A DNA stretch of 64,000 nt, taken from Roseovarius atlanticus. Its GTDB lineage: Bacteria > Pseudomonadota > Alphaproteobacteria > Rhodobacterales > Rhodobacteraceae. A program made the position numbers and the translations under genes. Under the pieces are notes generated by a model. It ran no database searches, was not told the DNA's origin, and was given only the letters and a program-made list of their open reading frames with translations. This document shows, piece after piece, positions 18,203 to 26,436 of the stretch (the stretch's first letter is position 1; each line of letters opens with the position of its first letter). The stretch spans positions 310,001-374,000 of the forward strand of contig NZ_LAXJ01000002.1 of assembly GCF_001441615.1 (NCBI RefSeq), read 5' to 3'.

Positions 18203-18664
18203 TCAGGATCTTTGGGTTCGCGTCAGACGCGGTCGAAGCCAGAGCGGAGGGCCCTCTGCGAAGAAGGCGTCGCGCGGCAGCTGCCGCAGGAAAATCTCGT
18301 CGGGGATCGCGGTGCTGCCGGTGCGGATGGCCATATTCGGATTGTCGGAAAAATACGCGGCTTCGGCCCGCAATTCCTCGATGCAGAGGGTCAGTGCTGA
18401 AAGAGATCGTGCGAATATCTCACCGGACTTCACGCCCAGGTTGCGCAGGCAAGCGATGTCGGCTTCGAGCCCCTCGACATCTTCCAGACCGACATAACCA
18501 CGGTAGAGCTGGTGCTGGAGGACGGGAAATTCGCCTGCCGTCGATTTCACGGTATTGAAGAACCCTATCAGATCGGCGCGGAGGCCGATCATGTGGTTGC
18601 CGAACGGGCTGAGAAACCCGAAGCTGCCTTGGCTGTCCGTGATCAGGGTCGATGCTTTCGCCAT
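18203..18664 (-). CDS. unknown protein, second gene of a pair
   Basis: The 153-aa product (ATG 18664) has no signal peptide or membrane helix and looks like a compact alpha/beta protein (GNHMIGLRADLIGFF, then mostly helical residues 65-110). It begins 14 bp after the stop of the other unknown gene, so the two are very likely co-transcribed. I do not recognise the family. Small soluble proteins encoded just after a larger partner are sometimes immunity proteins, but no sequence motif here proves that. Confidence 0.6.
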   Translation of the reverse strand: MAKASTLITDSQGSFGFLSPFGNHMIGLRADLIGFFNTVKSTAGEFPVLQHQLYRGYVGLEDVEGLEADIACLRNLGVKSGEIFARSLSALTLCIEELRAEAAYFSDNPNMAIRTGSTAIPDEIFLRQLPRDAFFAEGPPLWLRPRLTRTQRS

Positions 18665-18678
18665 ATCTGGATTGCCGC

Positions 18679-19215
18679 CTACCGCACCGTCGCGTCCAGC
18701 GCGGCGCGGGCAGACTCGCCCAAGGTCCGGTCGTCCGCATCAAGATCCAGCAGAAATTCCCGGTAGTCCGGCTTGGTATCGGGAACAGGCGAAAACCCGT
18801 CGCTCCAGTTGAACGCCTTGCGCGTGTTGACGAACAGGAAAAAGTGCCGGGTGCGCACGCAGCTGCAGGCCTGCGTGACCTTGTGCAATTCGGTCATCCG
18901 GGACTTGCCCGTCGCCTTCATCGCCCGGTTGTGCCATGCCGTCAGCTTTCTGCCGTATCCGTGGCCCTTCTTGCCGTAGGGGTCGTCCTCGAATGCCATG
19001 ACGCGTGTGCGATCCAGTCCTTGTCGGATCAGCGTCCCGAATTCGGCGTCACTGGCCGCGCCGTCGAGAAATGCGTCAAAGCCTTCCGGTTCCAGATCCA
19101 GCGACTCGAGCACGGCCACGATTTTCGACGTGACCCGCAGATGGGTCTGGTAGGAATGAATGACGACAGAGCCGGTCATGTCGCGCAGCAACATCTTGGT
19201 TCCGATACCCGTCAA
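18679..19215 (-). CDS. unknown protein, first gene of a pair
   Basis: A TTG at 19215 preceded by AGGAG at suitable distance gives 178 aa (LTGIGTKMLLRDMTG...); ATG 19194 is a shorter option. The frame stays open back to 19356, but those residues look non-coding. The protein is soluble and has a basic, His-containing central block (GKKGHGYGRKLTAWHNRAMK, about residues 80-99) and a CSC pair nearby. I cannot assign a family. Co-transcribed with the following unknown gene. Confidence 0.55.
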   Translation of the reverse strand: MTGIGTKMLLRDMTGSVVIHSYQTHLRVTSKIVAVLESLDLEPEGFDAFLDGAASDAEFGTLIRQGLDRTRVMAFEDDPYGKKGHGYGRKLTAWHNRAMKATGKSRMTELHKVTQACSCVRTRHFFLFVNTRKAFNWSDGFSPVPDTKPDYREFLLDLDADDRTLGESARAALDATVR

Positions 19216-19425
19216 TATGGGGAACTCCTGTTGTAGTCGCGCCTGATGCGACGTGTCGCTTGCGTTGGGGAAAGCTTCCTCTGGCGTGCCCCGAGGATCG
19301 GGCCGCCGACTCGCCGGAAGACACAGGTTCCGGCCACGGCGAAGAAGCATTTGCACGCGATGCGCAGTCCGTCAATCGACCTTGCAAAGCGCGGGTAAAT
19401 TCACGGGACCCGATGCGCGGACGCC

Positions 19426-20091
19426 TCAGTAATGGCCCGCCACGTACTTGGCGATGGCCGCCCCGCGCGAATTGACGTCCAGTTTCTGGTAGATCGCCTT
19501 GAGGTAATATTTGACCGTGTTCTCGCTCAGCCCCAGCCGGGCGGAAATCTGGAAATTGGTCAACCCGTCGCCAAGAAGCGCCAGGATCTCGTGCTCGCGC
19601 CGCGACAACGCGTCTGCATTCTCGGACGTGAGGCGCCGCAAAACCTCGGTCGGCACGATCGAATGTCCTTCGATCAGCTTCCCCAGAATGCGCGGCAGGC
19701 TGGTCAGGATCTGGCCCATCATGCAGACCGAATTTGCCCCGGCCTTGATCGCCGTGCGGATAAAGGCGAACTCGGTCTCCTCGGCCACAACGACGACCAT
19801 CACGTCGGGATAGTCCTTGCGCACGAAGGACAGCACCTGCGTCAAATCGCCATCGGCCAGCCGTACCCCCAGGATCAGGATGGTTTTGCCCGTGGCATGG
19901 GCCAGATGCTTGCGCAGGCTGGCCTTGTCGGTGGCGTAATGGCCCAGCTCGACCTCGGGAATCTGGGTCACGAGCGAGCCGATTCCCTGGCAGACGATCA
20001 GTTGACGATCGGCGACGATGACCTGCGGCAAGGCCGTGGCAGCACTGGGTTTTTCAGCAGATGTCATGAGCGTACCGGTGGCAGCTTTCAT
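19426..20091 (-). CDS. LuxR-type regulator with degenerate receiver domain
   Basis: The 221-aa protein has a NarL-like receiver (about 22-140) and a LuxR HTH (about 160-215, [28 protein letters not shown]). The residue aligned with the phosphorylated Asp is Gly75 ([10 protein letters not shown]) and the usual switch Lys is replaced in SVCMM (121-125). So normal phosphorylation is not expected, and a ligand or partner probably controls it. AAGGAG lies 7 nt before ATG 20091. It is divergent from sgaA and is the likely regulator of the serine-cycle genes to its right. Confidence 0.85.
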   Translation of the reverse strand: MKAATGTLMTSAEKPSAATALPQVIVADRQLIVCQGIGSLVTQIPEVELGHYATDKASLRKHLAHATGKTILILGVRLADGDLTQVLSFVRKDYPDVMVVVVAEETEFAFIRTAIKAGANSVCMMGQILTSLPRILGKLIEGHSIVPTEVLRRLTSENADALSRREHEILALLGDGLTNFQISARLGLSENTVKYYLKAIYQKLDVNSRGAAIAKYVAGHY

Positions 20092-20190
20092 GCGCCGGCT
20101 CCTTGTTCCTCCTCTCCGTCAGCTCCCCAACAGACGGACCTCGTTCAGACATAACACCAGTAGAAATGTCTGAAATCAAAGGAAATTTCT

Positions 20191-20316
20191 GTATGCCGGT
20201 GTATGCCGAGGCGCCATACAGCCCGATATGTCACCCGGGCGGGTAGGAATTACCCACCCATCGGGCGGTTTCCCCCCTGTTTTGCCGCGAACGGGTCTTC
20301 ACAGACCGCAATTGCG
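20191..20316. promoter_or_regulatory. regulatory region of sgaA with GGGTA/TACCC dyad
   Basis: The gap between the LuxR gene and sgaA holds a tandem GTATGCCG pair spaced 10 bp (20191-20208), an inverted pair GGGTA-N5-TACCC (20241-20255) preceded by ACCCGGGCG, and a CGCAATTGCG palindrome (20307-20316). The GGGTA/TACCC pattern recurs upstream of mtkA, which makes it the best operator candidate for the adjacent regulator. Confidence 0.55.
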
Positions 20317-20361
20317 TGCTACGACCCAACGTCAAGTCATGTGACAGGGAGCGAGAGCATC

Positions 20362-21576
20362 ATGAACGGTTACCAGCATCTTTACATCCCCGGCCCCACC
20401 AATGTGCCGGAACCCGTGCGTCAGGCCATGAACGTGCCCATGGAGGACATGCGCGCCCCGGATTTCCCGGAACTCGTGACCGGCCTGCTGACCGACATGA
20501 AAAAGGCCTACCGGCTGGAAAACGGCCGGGTCTTCATCTTCCCGTCCTCGGGCACCGGGGCGTGGGAAAGCGCCATCCAGAACACGCTGCAACCCGGCGA
20601 CAAGGTTCTGATGTCGCGCTTTGGTCAGTTCTCGCTGCTGTGGGTGGACATGGCCGAACGCCTGGGCCTCGACGTAGTGCTGTGCGAGGTGGAATGGGGC
20701 AAGGGCGTGCCGCTGGAGGACTACGCCAAGCACCTGGAGGCCGACAAGGACCACCAGATCAAGGCGGTTTTCGCCACCCAGAACGAGACGGCGACCGGCG
20801 TGACCTCGGACATCGCGGGCGTGCGCAAGGTGCTGGACGCGGCGGGCCACCCGGCGATGCTCTTCGTCGATGGCGTCAGTTCCATCGCCTCGATCGAGTT
20901 CGAGATGGAGAAATGGGGTGTGGACCTGGCCGTGTCGGGCTCGCAGAAGGGTTTCATGCTGCCCGCCGGCCTTGGCTTTCTGGGCGTCAGCGACAAGGCG
21001 CTGGAGGCCAACAAGCGGCTGGCCAATTCCGGCATGTCGCGCTGCTATTTCAGCTTCGAGGACATGATCAAGCTGAACGACACCGGCTATTTCCCCTATA
21101 CCCCCGCCACCCAGCTTCTGCGCGGGCTGCGCTGTTCGCTGGACATGATCCTGGACGCCGGGATGGAAAGCATCTGGGCGCGGCACAAGCGGCTGGCCCA
21201 GGGCGTGCGCGCCGCGGTCGAGGCGTGGGACGGCTGCGAACTGGTGGCGCGGGGTCCGGAATGGGAATCCGACACCGTCTCGGCCATCTACGCGCCCGAA
21301 GGCGTGGACGCGCGTGACGTGATCTCGACGGCCTACAACAAGTACCAGACCTCGCTGGGCACCGGCCTGAACAAGCTGGCGGGCAAGGCGTTCCGCATCG
21401 GGCACCTCGGCTCGCTGAACCCGGTGATGCTGTGCGGTGCGATCTCGGCGGCGGAAATGGCGCTGGTCGATGCCGGTGCCAAGATCGAGCCCGGCTCGGG
21501 CGTGGCCGCCGCGCAGGCGCATTACCGCGAGACGACGCCCGACAACGCCAAGGGCAGCCCCGCCAAGGCCGCGTGA
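20362..21576 (+). CDS. sgaA: serine--glyoxylate aminotransferase
   Basis: The 404-aa class V aminotransferase transfers the amino group of serine to glyoxylate, giving hydroxypyruvate and glycine. The PLP lysine is Lys196 in SGSQKGFMLPAG, and the N-terminal YIPGPTNVPEPV segment is typical of the family. ATG 20362 follows a GGGAGCGAGAG ribosome site; the open frame upstream to 20203 runs through the promoter. It opens a rightward serine-cycle segment, with hprA 79 bp downstream to consume the hydroxypyruvate. Confidence 0.93.
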   Translation: MNGYQHLYIPGPTNVPEPVRQAMNVPMEDMRAPDFPELVTGLLTDMKKAYRLENGRVFIFPSSGTGAWESAIQNTLQPGDKVLMSRFGQFSLLWVDMAERLGLDVVLCEVEWGKGVPLEDYAKHLEADKDHQIKAVFATQNETATGVTSDIAGVRKVLDAAGHPAMLFVDGVSSIASIEFEMEKWGVDLAVSGSQKGFMLPAGLGFLGVSDKALEANKRLANSGMSRCYFSFEDMIKLNDTGYFPYTPATQLLRGLRCSLDMILDAGMESIWARHKRLAQGVRAAVEAWDGCELVARGPEWESDTVSAIYAPEGVDARDVISTAYNKYQTSLGTGLNKLAGKAFRIGHLGSLNPVMLCGAISAAEMALVDAGAKIEPGSGVAAAQAHYRETTPDNAKGSPAKAA

Positions 21577-21655
21577 TCCCAAAGGGTCGATTGCAACTGC
21601 CCTGCCCTTGGCGCATTCTGCGCCGAGGGCGGATCACGACAAGGGAAGAGACATC

Positions 21656-22633
21656 ATGAAAATTCTGGTAACGCGCGCCTGGCCGAAGGCGACCGAGGAC
21701 CGTTTGACCAATGCCGGGCTGGGCGACGTGACGCTGCGCCACCCCGACACGCCGATGAGCCATGACGAATGGATGGACGCGGCCAAGACCTATGACGTGA
21801 TCATGCCCACCGTGTCCGACAAGATCCCGGCCGAGTTCTATCCGGCGGCCAAGGGCAAGGTGAAGATATTCGCCAACTACGGCGTCGGCTTCAACCACAT
21901 TGACATCGACGCGGCGGCGGCCAACGACATCACCGTCACCAACACGCCGGACGTTCTGACCGACTGTACCGCCGACCTGGCGATGGGCCTTCTGCTGGCG
22001 GCCGCGCGCCGCATCGGCGAAGGCGAGCGTGAAACCCGCGCGGGCAAGTGGGAAGGCTGGCGGCCCACCCACATGATCGGCAAGAAAGTCACCGGCGCCA
22101 CGCTGGGCATCATCGGCTTTGGCCGCATCGGCCAGGCGATGGCGCGCCGGGCGCATAACGGGTTCGGAATGCGGGTCGTATTCCAGGATGCGTGGGAGGT
22201 GCCCGAGGACATCAAGGCCGCCAACGGCAACGCCGAACAGCTGCCCAGCATGGTCGAAGTCGCGGCGGAGGCCGATTTCCTGTCGCTGCATTGCCCCGGT
22301 GGCGCAGACACCTACAAGATGATCAACGCCATCATCTTCAACGCCATGAAGCCCGGCGCGATCCTGGTGAACTCGGCCCGAGGCGACGTGGTGGACGAAG
22401 ACGCGCTTTTCGATGCGCTCGATTCCGGCAAACTGGCGGCAGCGGGGCTTGATGTGTATCACAACGAACCGGCGCTCGATCCGCGTTTCCTGAAATACGA
22501 CAACATCGTGCTGGCCCCGCACCTGGGCAGCGCCACGGACGGCACGCGCGAGGCCATGGGCTTTCGCGCGATCGACAACCTCGAAGCGTTTCTCAGGGGC
22601 GACACGCCCGGCGACCTGGTGACGCCGAAGTGA
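21656..22633 (+). CDS. hprA: hydroxypyruvate reductase (D-2-hydroxyacid dehydrogenase)
   Basis: The 325-aa protein has the NAD(P) motif GIIGFGRIGQAMARRAHNG, a substrate-loop NYGVGFNHIDID, the catalytic Arg region VNSARGDVVDE and the His in LAPHLGSAT. It reduces hydroxypyruvate to D-glycerate and may also reduce glyoxylate. ATG 21656 comes after GGGAAGAG. It follows sgaA directly, and both products are consecutive in the serine cycle, which supports the specific call. Confidence 0.9.
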   Translation: MKILVTRAWPKATEDRLTNAGLGDVTLRHPDTPMSHDEWMDAAKTYDVIMPTVSDKIPAEFYPAAKGKVKIFANYGVGFNHIDIDAAAANDITVTNTPDVLTDCTADLAMGLLLAAARRIGEGERETRAGKWEGWRPTHMIGKKVTGATLGIIGFGRIGQAMARRAHNGFGMRVVFQDAWEVPEDIKAANGNAEQLPSMVEVAAEADFLSLHCPGGADTYKMINAIIFNAMKPGAILVNSARGDVVDEDALFDALDSGKLAAAGLDVYHNEPALDPRFLKYDNIVLAPHLGSATDGTREAMGFRAIDNLEAFLRGDTPGDLVTPK

Positions 22634-22674
22634 CCTTTACCGCGCCTTAAACACGACTGAGTGAAGATCGGGCC

Positions 22675-22902
22675 ATGAGACACAATGGCCCGATTTCCGC
22701 CGAACAATGGTTCGACAGCCTGTTTTCTGCAAAAGCGGCGCGCGACGGTCGGATCGTTCGGCGGCAATTGAGCGACGTCGACCGATATGTCGGCCGAGAC
22801 CGCCTTGCGCATGAGCTGTCGCGGCGTGGCTACCACGCGGTCGAGAACGCCGGGCAAATCGTGATCTTCTGCAATCAAGAGCCGGTCCGCAGAATACTCT
22901 AA
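22675..22902 (+). CDS. small conserved protein of unknown function
   Basis: The 75-aa soluble product (SAEQWFDSLFSAKAARDG...HAVENAGQIVIFCNQEP) resembles a short protein that I recall from many Rhodobacteraceae genomes under an unreliable isomerase name. The pattern WFxxLFSAKA...GxIVRR...ExxRRGF/Y...GQxVIFCN looks like a genuine conserved domain. It sits 41 bp after hprA in the same direction. Three palindromes start right at its stop codon. No function can be given. Confidence 0.65.
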   Translation: MRHNGPISAEQWFDSLFSAKAARDGRIVRRQLSDVDRYVGRDRLAHELSRRGYHAVENAGQIVIFCNQEPVRRIL

Positions 22903-22971
22903 GCCAATTTCTGCGCAGAAATTGGCCCGGAAAATACGCATTTTCCGGGATAGAATTTGTGCAAATTCTAT
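22903..22971. repeat. three consecutive perfect palindromes
   Basis: GCCAATTTCTGC and its complement form a 24-bp perfect palindrome (22903-22926). Next is CCCGGAAAAT-ACGC-ATTTTCCGGG (22926-22949), then ATAGAATTTG-TG-CAAATTCTAT (22950-22971). The three differ in sequence but share A/T-rich stems flanking a YGC-type centre. No T-run follows, so simple termination is not obvious. They lie between the hprA group and mtkA. Confidence 0.85.
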
Positions 22972-23072
22972 CTGCCCGTCATCTCCCGGTTTCCATTCGT
23001 AAACATCTGTTTCGCATCGGCTTTTCCGCGCTGCGGCGAGCGCATCCCAAGGTATCCCGTCATGGGCGTTCC

Positions 23073-23136
23073 GGGTAGCCCGCCCTACCCGTTCCGGCCC
23101 GTCCCCCAACCCGGGGTGCACATTGCTACCCGGGCG
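23073..23136. promoter_or_regulatory. regulatory region of mtkA with GGGTAG/CTACCC dyad
   Basis: GGGTAG (23073-23078) and CTACCC (23085-23090) form an inverted pair with a 6-nt spacer. A further CTACCC at 23126-23131 runs into ACCCGGGCG (23128-23136), a 9-mer also present beside the dyad upstream of sgaA. It lies 66-129 bp before the mtkA start, suited to activator binding. Confidence 0.55.
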
Positions 23137-23201
23137 AAAGTATCGCACGCCCCTCTTTCCCGGCACAGTCGGCAGCAACACGATGCGAGGAGGGCATGTG
23201 C

Positions 23202-24392
23202 ATGGACATCCATGAATTCCAGGCCAAGGAGTTGCTGAGCGGCTTCGGCGTCAACATTCCGCGCGGCGGAATCGCCTACAGCCCCGAACAGGCGGTCTAT
23301 CGCTGCTCGGAGCTCTCGGGCAAAAGCTGGGTGGTGAAGGCGCAGATCCACTCCGGCGCCCGCGGCAAGGCCGGCGGCGTGCGCATCTGCAAATCCGAGG
23401 AGGAGGTCTGGGACGCCGCCTCGTGGATGCTGGGCCGCAAGCTGGTGACGCACCAGACTGGCCCGCAAGGCAAGCTGGTCGGGCGGCTTTACATCGAGGA
23501 AGCCACGGATATCGCACAGGAAATCTATCTGGGCTTCGTGATGGACCGCAAATTGGAGCGTGTCGTCGTCGTCGCTTCGGCGCAGGGCGGGATGGAGATC
23601 GAGGAGATCTCGGAAAGCGAGCCGGACTCGATTATTCGCTCGGTTGTGGATCCGGCCGTGGGAATGCAGAACTTCCAGGCGCGCGAGATCGCGTTCTCGC
23701 TCGGGCTTGACCCGGCGCTGATCAACCAGGCGGCCAAAACGATCATGGGCTGTTACCGCATGATGTGGGAAACCGATGCCAACATGGTCGAGATCAACCC
23801 GCTGGTGGTGACCGCGTCGAACGAGATCGTGGCGCTGGATGCCAAGGTCAGCTTCGACGAGAACGCGCTCTTCCGGCACCCGCATATTTCCGAGCTGCGC
23901 GACAAGAGCCAGGAAGACCCGCGCGAGACCTATGCGGGCGACCGCGGGCTGAACTATATCGGCCTCGACGGCAAGATCGGCTGCATCGTCAACGGTGCGG
24001 GCCTCGCCATGGCAACGCTGGACATGATCAAGATGGCCGGTGGCGAGCCTGCCAATTTTCTCGACGTGGGCGGCGGGGCCAGCCCCGAGCGGGTGCTGCA
24101 ATCCTTCAAGTCGGTGCTGAACGACCCCAATGTCGAGGCGATCCTTGTCAACATCTTTGCCGGCATCAACCGCTGCGACTGGATCGCCGAGGGCGTGATC
24201 CTGGCGGTCAAGGAACTGGACCTGAAGTTGCCGCTGGTGGTGCGCCTGTCGGGCACCAACGTCGACGAAGGCATGAAACTTCTGGCCGACAGCGGATTGG
24301 ACATCGAGACGGCCTCTTCCCTGGCGGAAGCGGCGGACAAGGTCGTGGCCGCCTGGCGCGCCACCGACAGCGCATATGCGGAGGCAAGCTGA
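23202..24392 (+). CDS. mtkA: malate--CoA ligase (malate thiokinase) beta subunit
   Basis: The 396-aa ATP-grasp subunit begins [17 protein letters not shown] and matches the methylotroph MtkA pattern closely ([52 protein letters not shown]). With MtkB it makes malyl-CoA from malate, CoA and ATP, feeding malyl-CoA lyase. The start at 23202 sits at good distance from GAGGAGGG; an ATG two codons earlier is too close to it. Succinyl-CoA synthetase beta is the related alternative, but the linkage with sgaA and hprA favours malate. Confidence 0.9.
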   Translation: MDIHEFQAKELLSGFGVNIPRGGIAYSPEQAVYRCSELSGKSWVVKAQIHSGARGKAGGVRICKSEEEVWDAASWMLGRKLVTHQTGPQGKLVGRLYIEEATDIAQEIYLGFVMDRKLERVVVVASAQGGMEIEEISESEPDSIIRSVVDPAVGMQNFQAREIAFSLGLDPALINQAAKTIMGCYRMMWETDANMVEINPLVVTASNEIVALDAKVSFDENALFRHPHISELRDKSQEDPRETYAGDRGLNYIGLDGKIGCIVNGAGLAMATLDMIKMAGGEPANFLDVGGGASPERVLQSFKSVLNDPNVEAILVNIFAGINRCDWIAEGVILAVKELDLKLPLVVRLSGTNVDEGMKLLADSGLDIETASSLAEAADKVVAAWRATDSAYAEAS

Positions 24393-25273
24393 TGGCGATC
24401 ATCATCGACAAGGATACCCGCGTTCTGGTGACCGGGATCACCGGACGGATCGGCAGTTTTCACGCCCAGGACATGATCAACCACGGCACCAACGTGGTGG
24501 GCGGCGTCACCCCCGGCAAGGGCGGCACCAAGCATCTGGGCCTGCCGGTGTTCAACACGGTCAAGGGCGCTGTGGCAGAGACCGGTGCCGAGCTGGTGGT
24601 CAGCTTCGTCCCCCCGCCCTTTGCCGCGGATTCGATCATGGAAGCGGCGGATGCGGGCATCAAGACCTGCGTCTGCATCGCCGACGGCATTCCGGCGCAG
24701 GACATGATCGACGTGAAACGCTACATGCGGCGCTACAAGGCCGAGAAGCGGATGCGCCTGATCGGCCCCAACTGTGCCGGCATCATCACGCCCGGACAGG
24801 CCTTTGCCGGGCTGATGCCGCCCTCGATCTACAAGCCGGGGCGCGTTGGCATCGTCGGGCGTTCGGGCACGCTGGGGTATGAAGCGGCCAGCCAGATGAG
24901 CGCGCATGGCATCGGCGTGAGTTCTTCCATCGGGATCGGCGGCGACCCAATCAACGGGTCCAGCTTCAAGGACATTCTGGAACTGTTCGAGGCTGACCCC
25001 GATACCGACGCGGTGGTTCTGGTGGGCGAGATCGGCGGCCCGCAAGAGGCCGAGGCGGCGGAATATATCCGCGACCACATGACCAAGCCGGTGGCGGCCT
25101 ATATCGCGGGCCTGTCGGCCCCGAAGGGGCGGCGCATGGGCCACGCAGGCGCCATCGTGTCGGCCTTCGGCGAGTCGGCGCAGGAAAAGGTCGACATTCT
25201 GAAGCAGGCGGGCGTGACCATCGTGCCGACGCCGTCGTCCTTCGGGGAAGTGGTCGAGAAAATGGTGGCCTGA
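24392..25273 (+). CDS. mtkB: malate--CoA ligase (malate thiokinase) alpha subunit
   Basis: The 293-aa subunit has the CoA-binding Rossmann start (VLVTGITGRIGSFHAQDMIN), the GPNCAGIITPG segment and the phosphorylated-His motif GHAGAIVSAFG. Its ATG shares one base with the mtkA stop (TGATG), giving coupled translation of the two subunits. A terminator follows 58 bp after its stop. Malyl-CoA lyase and PEP carboxylase genes, expected for a complete serine cycle, are not in this window. Confidence 0.9.
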   Translation: MAIIIDKDTRVLVTGITGRIGSFHAQDMINHGTNVVGGVTPGKGGTKHLGLPVFNTVKGAVAETGAELVVSFVPPPFAADSIMEAADAGIKTCVCIADGIPAQDMIDVKRYMRRYKAEKRMRLIGPNCAGIITPGQAFAGLMPPSIYKPGRVGIVGRSGTLGYEAASQMSAHGIGVSSSIGIGGDPINGSSFKDILELFEADPDTDAVVLVGEIGGPQEAEAAEYIRDHMTKPVAAYIAGLSAPKGRRMGHAGAIVSAFGESAQEKVDILKQAGVTIVPTPSSFGEVVEKMVA

Positions 25274-25330
25274 CCCACGTCAGGGCGGCGCGCACTCTCC
25301 CAAGCGTTGCGCCGAACCTGGGCCATCACG

Positions 25331-25359
25331 AAGCCCCGGCATGTCAAGTGCCGGGGCTT
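25331..25359 (+). terminator. rho-independent terminator after mtkB
   Basis: AAGCCCCGGCA (25331-25341) pairs with TGCCGGGGCTT (25349-25359) over a 7-nt loop, followed by AGTCTTTT. It ends the serine-cycle transcript before the convergent zapA gene. Confidence 0.85.
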
Positions 25360-25397
25360 AGTCTTTTCAACGGCTTGCAAGGCAAAGCTCGTCAGCG

Positions 25398-25781
25398 TCA
25401 GCGTTCGATCTGGTCCGCGAGGCTTTCGGCGCGGGCCGCGATTTCGGCCAGAGATTCCGTCACCTGTTCCGGGATCACTGCCACCTCCACCCGTTCCGGC
25501 TCGGGCTGAGGCGCGTTGCGCAGCTGGTCCAGCTCGGCCTCCTTCTCGGCCATCTTGTCCTCGGCCTCGCGCAGCTTGTCCTGCACGCCCGCGGTCTTGT
25601 CGGCCAGCATCAAGCCCGCCATCAACAGCATCCGCGGCTCGGGGATGCGTCCGATCTGGGCCGACAGCACGCTGGCCTCTTCGTCCAGCATCTTTGCGGC
25701 GGCGTGCAGGTAGTGTTCCTCGCCGTCCTGGCAGGCGACCTCGAAAGTGCGGCCACCGATCTCGATCTCGACTTCGGGCAT
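25398..25781 (-). CDS. zapA: cell division protein ZapA
   Basis: The 127-aa protein has the ZapA head (VEIEIGGRTFEVACQDGEEHYL, residues 4-25) and a coiled-coil tail (about 60-90), followed by a Pro/Glu-rich linker and a C-terminal helix. ZapA bundles FtsZ filaments at the division site. Its ATG overlaps by one base the stop of the upstream coiled-coil gene, the arrangement of ZauP and ZapA in Caulobacter. Confidence 0.88.
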   Translation of the reverse strand: MPEVEIEIGGRTFEVACQDGEEHYLHAAAKMLDEEASVLSAQIGRIPEPRMLLMAGLMLADKTAGVQDKLREAEDKMAEKEAELDQLRNAPQPEPERVEVAVIPEQVTESLAEIAARAESLADQIER

Positions 25782-26281
25782 CAGGCGTCCTCCGATTTGG
25801 GGGTATCAGGCGTCTCGGCGGCTTCCAGCACGGCGGTCAGTTCCGACAGGATCGCGCTGGTCTCGGCCCGGTCGGCGGCGCGGTTCGCGCGCAGGCTTTC
25901 CAGTTCGGCCATCATCGACTTGTTGATCAGGTGCGCCTCGCCCACGCCGGCGGCATTGGCCTCGCGCAGGGCGACGTTGTTGTCGCGCAGCTGCTGATTG
26001 GCGCGGCGCAGGGATTGCAATTCACCGTCGAGCCGCGACAGCGCCTGCGCATTCTGCTCGCGCAGTGCCTCCAGCTCCTCTTCCAGCGCATTGCGCTTGT
26101 CGCGCAGGGTCTTGACGCGTTCTTCAAGCTGTTCGTTGGCCAGCTTCTCATCCGCAAGGGCCTGCTTGACCTCGGCCAGTTCGGCGGGGTCCGCCGCCGC
26201 GCCCGCCCCGGCCTCCAGCCCGCGCCCGATGCGGTCCAGCGCGGCGTTGATGCGCCGCTGCAATTCCTCTATTTCGCTCAT
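25781..26281 (-). CDS. zauP: coiled-coil protein upstream of ZapA (ZauP-like)
   Basis: The 166-aa protein is almost entirely heptad-rich coiled coil (about residues 35-150) with a short N-terminal helix (MSEIEELQRRINAALDRIG) and an acidic tail. In Caulobacter a protein of this type, encoded just before zapA, works with ZapA to focus the Z-ring. The start at ATG 26281 is preferred to the longer frame to 26338. The name rests on gene order and architecture, since coiled coils carry little sequence identity. Confidence 0.72.
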   Translation of the reverse strand: MSEIEELQRRINAALDRIGRGLEAGAGAAADPAELAEVKQALADEKLANEQLEERVKTLRDKRNALEEELEALREQNAQALSRLDGELQSLRRANQQLRDNNVALREANAAGVGEAHLINKSMMAELESLRANRAADRAETSAILSELTAVLEAAETPDTPKSEDA

Positions 26282-26436
26282 CTCCTCGGTCCCCGTCTGT
26301 CTTTGCCCGTCTTGGAAGGTCAGCGCCTTGCGTCGCATGTCGGTCGGATACCGCGCGAATCGCCCGCCTTAAACATGTGCTGCAACTCTAACCAATGGTT
26401 ACAGAAATTGCGCCCCTTAACGTAATACTGCAACCT

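Noticed and set aside
22903..22971. Palindrome array as a CRISPR
   Set aside because: The three units differ in sequence and abut without spacers; no cas gene is in the window.
23202..25273. sucCD (succinyl-CoA synthetase) instead of mtkAB
   Set aside because: Sequence blocks match remembered methylotroph MtkA closely and the genes are linked to sgaA and hprA; sucCD would normally sit with mdh/sucAB. Enzyme assay would be decisive.
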